A stretch of DNA of 64,000 nt from an uncultured Stenotrophomonas sp. GTDB taxonomy: Bacteria > Pseudomonadota > Gammaproteobacteria > Xanthomonadales > Xanthomonadaceae. The notes under the pieces are model-generated. The model ran no database searches. It was not told the origin of the DNA and saw nothing but the letters and a program-made list of their open reading frames with translations. The DNA is taken from assembly GCF_945952405.1 (NCBI RefSeq), contig NZ_CAMFIA010000011.1, positions 87,299 through 151,298 of the forward strand. The letters run 5' to 3'. The translations under genes were made by a program, and so were the position numbers. Of the stretch, positions 59,528 to 64,000 are shown piece after piece. The number at the start of each line of letters is the position of its first letter. Position 1 is the first letter of the stretch.

Positions 59528-59557
59528 AAAAAAAAGGCCCCGCTTGCGCGGGGCCTT
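59528..59557 (-). terminator. Rho-independent terminator of the FadL-type gene
   Basis: Minus-strand stem AAGGCCCCGC-GCAA-GCGGGGCCTT followed by eight T residues, 30 nt after the stop of the porin gene. Confidence 0.93.
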
Positions 59558-59586
59558 CCGGGTACTGCGTCAGGCCAACGCCTGGA

Positions 59587-60951
59587 TCAGAACTTGTACT
59601 GGAACGAAGCAGCCAGCACGTCGCCGCGGACCTTGTACTTGCCGGTCAGCGAGTTGCCCTGGTTGTTGGTGCCAGCCGGCACGTACACGTTCGGGTCGCT
59701 GGTGAACAGGTGGGTGTAACCCAGGTTGTACTCGGTGTTCGCCGACGGGGTCCAGCCCACGCCCAGCGACAGCCACTTGCGGCTGGTATCCGGCACGCGC
59801 ACGTCGCGGTGGGCGTCGGTGGTCGGGGTCTGGTCCAGCGCAACACCACCGCGCAGGGTGACGGTATCGCTCAGCTTGTAGTCGGCGCCCAGCGACACGA
59901 AGGTGGTGTCGCGGTAACCGAACTTCAGCACCGAATCCGGCTGCGGCGAAGCGTAGTCGACGGTGACGCTGTCGAACGCGGTCTTCCAGGCGGTGCGGGT
60001 CACGTCGCCCATCACGGTCCAGCGGTCGTTGACCTTGTGGGTCACGCTCAGGGTGGCCGAGGCCGGCATGGTGACCGTGGCCTTGCCGCTGGTGCTCATG
60101 AACCAGCCGATCGTGCCCGGCGAGTTGGTCAGCAGAGCACGAGCGCGGTCGGCACCGTCGAAGGTGGCATCGCCGCCGGTGATCTTGTGCTTGACCTTGG
60201 AACGGTAGCTCAGGCCGATGTGGGTGTTCTCGTCAATCGAGAACAGGCCGCCAACGGTCCAGCCCACGGCGTTGTTGTCGCCTTCGATCTTCAGGGTGCC
60301 ATCCGCGTTGCCCGGGGCGAAGCCCGGAACGCGACCCGCCAGGATGCCGCCGTAGTCGATGGCGTTGGTCAGCTCGATGGTCAGGTGCTCGACGAACACC
60401 GACGCACCGAACGACACGTACGGGTTGACGTCATACGACGCGGCGAAGCCCAGGTCGATGGCCTTCAGGTCGGTCTTCAGGCCGCTGTAGCGACCCACCC
60501 AGCCGTTGTCGTATTCGGTCTTGAAGCCGAACGGAGCGGTCAGCGACACGCCGAAGTGGGCCTGTTCGCCGATCGGCATGTGGAAATAGGCAGCCGGAAC
60601 CGGAGCGATCATGCCGGCGTCGCCGCCGTTGCCGCCCTGGGCCGGAGCGCCGTTCGGGGTACGTGCACTGACGCCGGTGCGGCCGGTGCCCTTGAACTTG
60701 GCACCGAAGCTGATGGCGCTGACGTCGCCCTGGATCATCGTGCCTTCCAGCTGGCGCATGCCGGCCGGGTTGACGGCGATGATCGAAGCGTCGCCCTCGG
60801 CGCTGCCGGAACCGGCGAACGCGCGGCCCAGGCCCTTGGCACTGTTTTCCTTCAGCTGGAAGGCGGCAGCGTTGGCATCGGCAGCAGCCAGCGCACCGGC
60901 AACGCCGACGGCCAGCAGGGTCAGTCGGGCAATGGTGGAAGCGGTTTGCAT
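59587..60951 (-). CDS. FadL/OmpP1/TodX-family outer-membrane transporter
   Basis: A 454-aa 14-stranded beta-barrel for uptake of hydrophobic compounds such as long-chain fatty acids. The signal peptide ends near residue 28 (AAADANA). The N-terminal hatch has AAAFQLKENSAKGLGRAFAG and GDASIIAVNPAGMRQLEGTM (NPAG motif). The barrel has VSLTAPFGFKTEYDNGWVGR and ends in Phe (DVLAASFQYKF). Size is usual for FadL (about 420-460 aa). Single gene with strong terminator. The 225-nt region upstream holds divergent promoters for this gene and the rhomboid protease. Confidence 0.93.
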   Translation of the reverse strand: MQTASTIARLTLLAVGVAGALAAADANAAAFQLKENSAKGLGRAFAGSGSAEGDASIIAVNPAGMRQLEGTMIQGDVSAISFGAKFKGTGRTGVSARTPNGAPAQGGNGGDAGMIAPVPAAYFHMPIGEQAHFGVSLTAPFGFKTEYDNGWVGRYSGLKTDLKAIDLGFAASYDVNPYVSFGASVFVEHLTIELTNAIDYGGILAGRVPGFAPGNADGTLKIEGDNNAVGWTVGGLFSIDENTHIGLSYRSKVKHKITGGDATFDGADRARALLTNSPGTIGWFMSTSGKATVTMPASATLSVTHKVNDRWTVMGDVTRTAWKTAFDSVTVDYASPQPDSVLKFGYRDTTFVSLGADYKLSDTVTLRGGVALDQTPTTDAHRDVRVPDTSRKWLSLGVGWTPSANTEYNLGYTHLFTSDPNVYVPAGTNNQGNSLTGKYKVRGDVLAASFQYKF

Positions 60952-61176
60952 CGTAGTTCTCTCTCCGGTAAGCGGTGATGGTGCTCTGAGTGCGCCTGCG
61001 CCCGAGCGGCCTTGAGGCCCTTCGGAGCGCGCCGGATTCCCCTCCCGACATACGACGCCGTATGCGAGTATTACCCAGAGCTGTTAATGAAACAATAACA
61101 GGACAGGCGGTTTTTTCGTCTCAAAAGCTGAACAGGACAATCCCCGCCGCAGGCGCCCGCGCGCTAGGCTAATGCC

Positions 61177-61869
61177 ATGTTCGTCTCCCTCCCGTCGCGC
61201 AAGAAGGCGGCCCTGCGCTGGGCCACGCCCGTGCTCTTTGCGGCACTGTGGCTGGCCTTCCTGTGGTCGATCTCGCGCCCGGATGACGCCCGCGGCAGTC
61301 TCTGGCTGGACTGGGGCGCCCTGTCCACCGGCCTGACCCACCCGCTGGACTGGTGGGCGACGCTGCAGGACGGCAGCGTGCTGCGCCTGTTCACCGCGCT
61401 GTTCCTGCACGCCGACTGGTCGCACCTGCTGGGCAACCTGGTGTTCCTGCTGATCTTCGGCCTGCCCGCCGAGCGGGTACTGGGGCCGTGGCGGTTGCTG
61501 CTGCTGTTCCTGGTCGGCGGCGCGGTGTCCAACCTGGTGGCGATCTACACCATGGGCAGCCCCGACCAGATCATCATCGGTGCCAGTGGCGCGGTGTCGG
61601 CACTGATCGGCGCGTACCTGGCCCTGTTCCCGGGGGCGCGGCTGGGCGTGGTGATCCCGCTCGGCCTGTTCCTGGAGTTCGTGCGCGCCCCGGCCTATCT
61701 GCTGATCGGCGTATGGGCCGCGCTGCAGGTGGTGTTCGCCCATATCGGGCCCAGCTTCGGCATGGTGGCCTGGTGGGCGCACATCGGGGGCTTCGTGTTC
61801 GGCGTGGTGTATGGGGTCTACGTGCGAGCCGCGATCGCCCGCCGGCTGCGCAAGCGGCACGGGTTCTGA
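61177..61869 (+). CDS. Rhomboid-family intramembrane serine protease
   Basis: A 230-aa protein with six or seven membrane segments. The catalytic dyad is S137 in GASGAVSAL and H202 in AHIGGFVFGV. The conserved HxxxN of TM2 is H83 and N87 (WSHLLGNLVFLLIFG). It cleaves membrane protein segments within the bilayer. TAGGCT 14 nt before the ATG is a possible -10, suggesting a very short leader. The substrate is unknown. Confidence 0.92.
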   Translation: MFVSLPSRKKAALRWATPVLFAALWLAFLWSISRPDDARGSLWLDWGALSTGLTHPLDWWATLQDGSVLRLFTALFLHADWSHLLGNLVFLLIFGLPAERVLGPWRLLLLFLVGGAVSNLVAIYTMGSPDQIIIGASGAVSALIGAYLALFPGARLGVVIPLGLFLEFVRAPAYLLIGVWAALQVVFAHIGPSFGMVAWWAHIGGFVFGVVYGVYVRAAIARRLRKRHGF

Positions 61870-61927
61870 CCCTGCGGCGGGTGCCGGCCGCAGGCCGACA
61901 CCCTCTGTGCCAACGCCGGCGCTACCG

Positions 61928-63400
61928 TCAGGGCTTGGCCGGCACCGGGGCGGGCTTGGCGTCCGGCTTGGCTTCGGGCTTGGCTTCGGGCTTGGCTTCG
62001 GGCTTGGCTTCCGGCTTCGCCTCAGGCTTGGCTGCCGCGGCCTTCGCCGCCCTGGCAGCGTCCGCCTTGGCCGCTTCGGCCTTCAGCCGCGCCGCCACCG
62101 ACCCCGGGTTCTTCAGTTCGGCCAGCGCATCGTTGATCGGGCCATCACCCGGCAGCACCGCCCCGGCGTGATAACCCTCGGTGCCTTCATCGTCACCGCG
62201 CAGGTGGCCCGGCAGGGTCGCTTCGCTGTAATCGCTCAGGCTGGCCGGCAACGCGTCGTCTTGCGGGCGCGCGGCGGGCTTCAGTTCAACGTCCGGCACG
62301 ATGCCGGTGGCCTGGATCGATTTGCCGCTGGGCGTGTAATAGCGCGCGGTGGTCAGCTTCACCGAATCGCCGTTGTCCAGCGGCAGCACGGTCTGCACCG
62401 AGCCCTTGCCGAAGGTACGGCTGCCCACCACGCGCGCGCGCTTGTTGTCGCGCAGCGCGCCAGCCAGCACTTCCGACGCGCTGGCCGAACCGGCGTCGGC
62501 CAGCACCACCACCGGCGCGCCCTTCAGCAGGTCGCCCGGCGTCGCATCGAATCGTGCATCGCTGATGCTGATGCGGCCGCGGGTACTGACGATGTTGCCC
62601 TTGTCGAGCAGGTCATCGGCCACCTGCACGGCGGCCGTCAGCAGGCCGCCCGGGTTGCTGCGCAGATCCAGCACCAGGCCCTTGAGCTGCCCACCGGACT
62701 GCTTCTGCAGCTGCTGCACATGCTTCTGGAAATCCGAACCGGTGTCGGCCTGGAACGTGCTCAGGCGGATGTAGCCGTAGCCCGGCTCCAGCAGGCGGCT
62801 GCGCACGCTGGTCACGCGGATGGTCTGGCGGGTAAGGCTGACATCGAACGGCTTGGGCTTGCCGGCACGCACGATGGTCAGCACCACCTTGCTGCCGGCC
62901 GGGCCACGCAGCGGTTCACTGGCATCGATCGCGCTGATCGGCTTGCCATCGATGGCGATGATCAGGTCACCGGCGAGAATGCCCGCCTTGGCCGCCGGCG
63001 TGTCGTCGATCGGCGAGATCACCTTCATGCTGGCGTTGTCCGGCTGCTGCTGCAGCTCCACGCCGATGCCCTCGTAGGCACCATTGGCCTGCTCGTCGAA
63101 GGCCTGCGCATCTTCCTTGTTGAAATAGGTGCTGTGCGGATCGAGATCGAGCAGCAGGCCACGCACCGCGGACTGCATCAGCTTCTTGTCGTCGACCGGA
63201 TCGACATAGGCGGCGCGCACCGCATTGTATACGGCCACGAAGCGGCGGATTTCCTCCAGCGGCACCTTCGAGGTCACCGCCTCCTCGCTGTTCGCCGTCT
63301 GCCCGCTGGTTTCCTGGCTCGGGGCGGGCGCGGTCTGCTGCGCCCAGGACAGCGCTGGCAACAGGGCCAGCAAGAGGGTGGCGGTACGGGCTGCGCGCAT
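61928..63400 (-). CDS. ctpA: Carboxyl-terminal processing protease (S41A, PDZ)
   Basis: A 490-aa periplasmic protease with a signal peptide (LLALLPALSWAQQ). It contains an N-terminal S41 region (about 50-110), a PDZ domain (about 110-190, GIGVELQQQPDNASMKVISP) and the catalytic core. The nucleophile is S307 in GSASASEVLAGAL and the base is K332 in RTFGKGSVQTVLP, 25 residues apart as in E. coli Prc. The C-terminal tail consists of Ala-Lys-Pro-Glu repeats. Probably trims envelope proteins or murein hydrolases; the envC-like gene 108 nt upstream on the same strand is a likely operon partner. Confidence 0.94.
   Translation of the reverse strand: MRAARTATLLLALLPALSWAQQTAPAPSQETSGQTANSEEAVTSKVPLEEIRRFVAVYNAVRAAYVDPVDDKKLMQSAVRGLLLDLDPHSTYFNKEDAQAFDEQANGAYEGIGVELQQQPDNASMKVISPIDDTPAAKAGILAGDLIIAIDGKPISAIDASEPLRGPAGSKVVLTIVRAGKPKPFDVSLTRQTIRVTSVRSRLLEPGYGYIRLSTFQADTGSDFQKHVQQLQKQSGGQLKGLVLDLRSNPGGLLTAAVQVADDLLDKGNIVSTRGRISISDARFDATPGDLLKGAPVVVLADAGSASASEVLAGALRDNKRARVVGSRTFGKGSVQTVLPLDNGDSVKLTTARYYTPSGKSIQATGIVPDVELKPAARPQDDALPASLSDYSEATLPGHLRGDDEGTEGYHAGAVLPGDGPINDALAELKNPGSVAARLKAEAAKADAARAAKAAAAKPEAKPEAKPEAKPEAKPEAKPDAKPAPVPAKP
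61961..62032 (-). repeat. 12-bp tandem repeat encoding the AKPE tail of ctpA
   Basis: Six near-identical 12-bp units (GCTTGGCTTCGG on the plus strand) encode five Ala-Lys-Pro-Glu and one Ala-Lys-Pro-Asp. The unit is a multiple of three, so copy number can change without frame loss. Confidence 0.88.
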
Positions 63401-63508
63401 GGATCACTCCTGTCGACGTTGGCATCGTGCCCAAGGCACATGGCCCGATTATGCGCGAAGCACGGCTAAATTCCCGTTGAATCCGCCGTGCACGCGGCGA
63501 CGCCGGAT

Positions 63509-64000
63509 TCAGCGCCGCTGCAGCCAGCTGTCCGGATTGACCGGCTGCCCGCCACGGCGCAGCTCGAAGTACAGCGCAGTGACGCCCTGGCCACCGGAAT
63601 TGCCGACCTTGGCCACGGCATCGCCGCGGCTGACCCGTGCACCGGCATCCTTGAGCAGGGTGTCGTTATGCGCGTACAGGCTCATATAGCCGTTGCCGTG
63701 GTCGACGATCAGGATCATGCCGTAACCGGTCATCCAGTCCGAGAACACCACGGTACCGTCGGCGACCGCAGTGACGGTGCTGCCGGCCGGCGCACCGATC
63801 AGCACGCCGCTGCTGGTGCGGCCGTCAGGCAGCTTGCCGCCATAACGGGCCAGCAGGTTGCCGGACAACGGCCAGCCCAGGCCACCGACCTTCGGCGCCG
63901 GCGCCGACGCCACCGCAGGCGGAACCTTGGTGGGCGGCGGCGGTGGACGGCCCTGTGCGGCGGCCTGGCGCGCGGCACGCTCGGCCGCGGCCTTCTCCGC
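63509..64000 (-). CDS. envC: EnvC-like murein hydrolase activator (partial, 3' part)
   Basis: The C-terminal 163 codons of an M23/LytM-domain protein; the N-terminus lies beyond the right edge. The visible part starts with an Ala/Pro/Arg-rich linker (RAARQAAAQGRPPPPPTKVP). The LytM domain follows: GWPLSGNLLARYGGKLPDGR, SSGVLIGAPAGSTVTAVADG, YGMILIVDHGNGYMSLYAHN and ALYFELRRGGQPVNPDSWLQ. The zinc ligands of active M23 enzymes are changed (the HxxxD site reads SSGVLIG, and HxH reads AHN), as in EnvC, which activates amidases for cell separation. The coiled-coil region typical of EnvC would be outside the window. Confidence 0.88.
   Translation of the reverse strand, partial: AEKAAAERAARQAAAQGRPPPPPTKVPPAVASAPAPKVGGLGWPLSGNLLARYGGKLPDGRTSSGVLIGAPAGSTVTAVADGTVVFSDWMTGYGMILIVDHGNGYMSLYAHNDTLLKDAGARVSRGDAVAKVGNSGGQGVTALYFELRRGGQPVNPDSWLQRR

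Overview
The window is high-GC chromosomal DNA from a gammaproteobacterium of the Xanthomonadaceae, most likely the Stenotrophomonas maltophilia complex. This rests on gene order (glnE, rpsU-yqeY-yihY-dnaG, a ctaC-ctaD-ctaG-ctaE oxidase cluster with ctaA and cyoE) and on many short palindromes that begin with the tetranucleotide GTAG, which match the SMAG REP family described for S. maltophilia. No rRNA, tRNA, IS element, prophage or CRISPR array was seen.

Layout. 1-1472: 5' part of aceE on the minus strand. 2039-3456: PadR regulator and siderophore-interacting flavoreductase, with three CGATATATCG palindromes in front of the regulator. 3504-10573: small envelope and metabolic genes (YceI lipoprotein, nitroreductase, ELM1-like protein, a DUF2145 operon with two paralogous secreted proteins, VUT-family transporter). 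10754-20046: glnE, CoA-transferase, HglS-type 2-oxoadipate dioxygenase/decarboxylase, HAD hydrolase, DinB-like protein, EF-hand protein.

20253-32858 looks like a dedicated murein-peptide scavenging island. Two divergent operons share one short intergenic region. Leftward: a periplasmic transglutaminase-like protein, an Oar-type TonB-dependent receptor, a serine beta-lactamase-fold hydrolase and a VanX-type D-Ala-D-Ala dipeptidase. Rightward: an SH3-NlpC/P60 endopeptidase, an L-Ala-D/L-Glu epimerase, a MurR/RpiR regulator, a YkuD-fold protein and an amino-acid permease. The inferred role is uptake and breakdown of cell-wall peptides to single amino acids.

32978-39957: YiaA/B membrane protein, PQQ-type sugar dehydrogenase, cytoplasmic GH3 beta-glucosidase with a LacI-type operator, YbdG-like mechanosensitive channel, folB. 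40121-46472: tsaD, rpsU, yqeY, yihY, dnaG, a PTP-like phosphatase and a bile acid:Na+ symporter-family protein. 46702-55281: a complete aa3-type cytochrome c oxidase locus with heme O/A synthesis (cyoE, ctaA), SURF1, CtaG and a Sco-like protein. 55556-64000: putA, pnuC, a FadL-type porin, a rhomboid protease, ctpA and the 3' part of an envC-like gene.

The most unusual general feature is how often SMAG palindromes touch coding sequence. They supply the stop codon of three genes, extend the C-terminus of a fourth, and lie in frame inside a small oxidase-cluster membrane protein.
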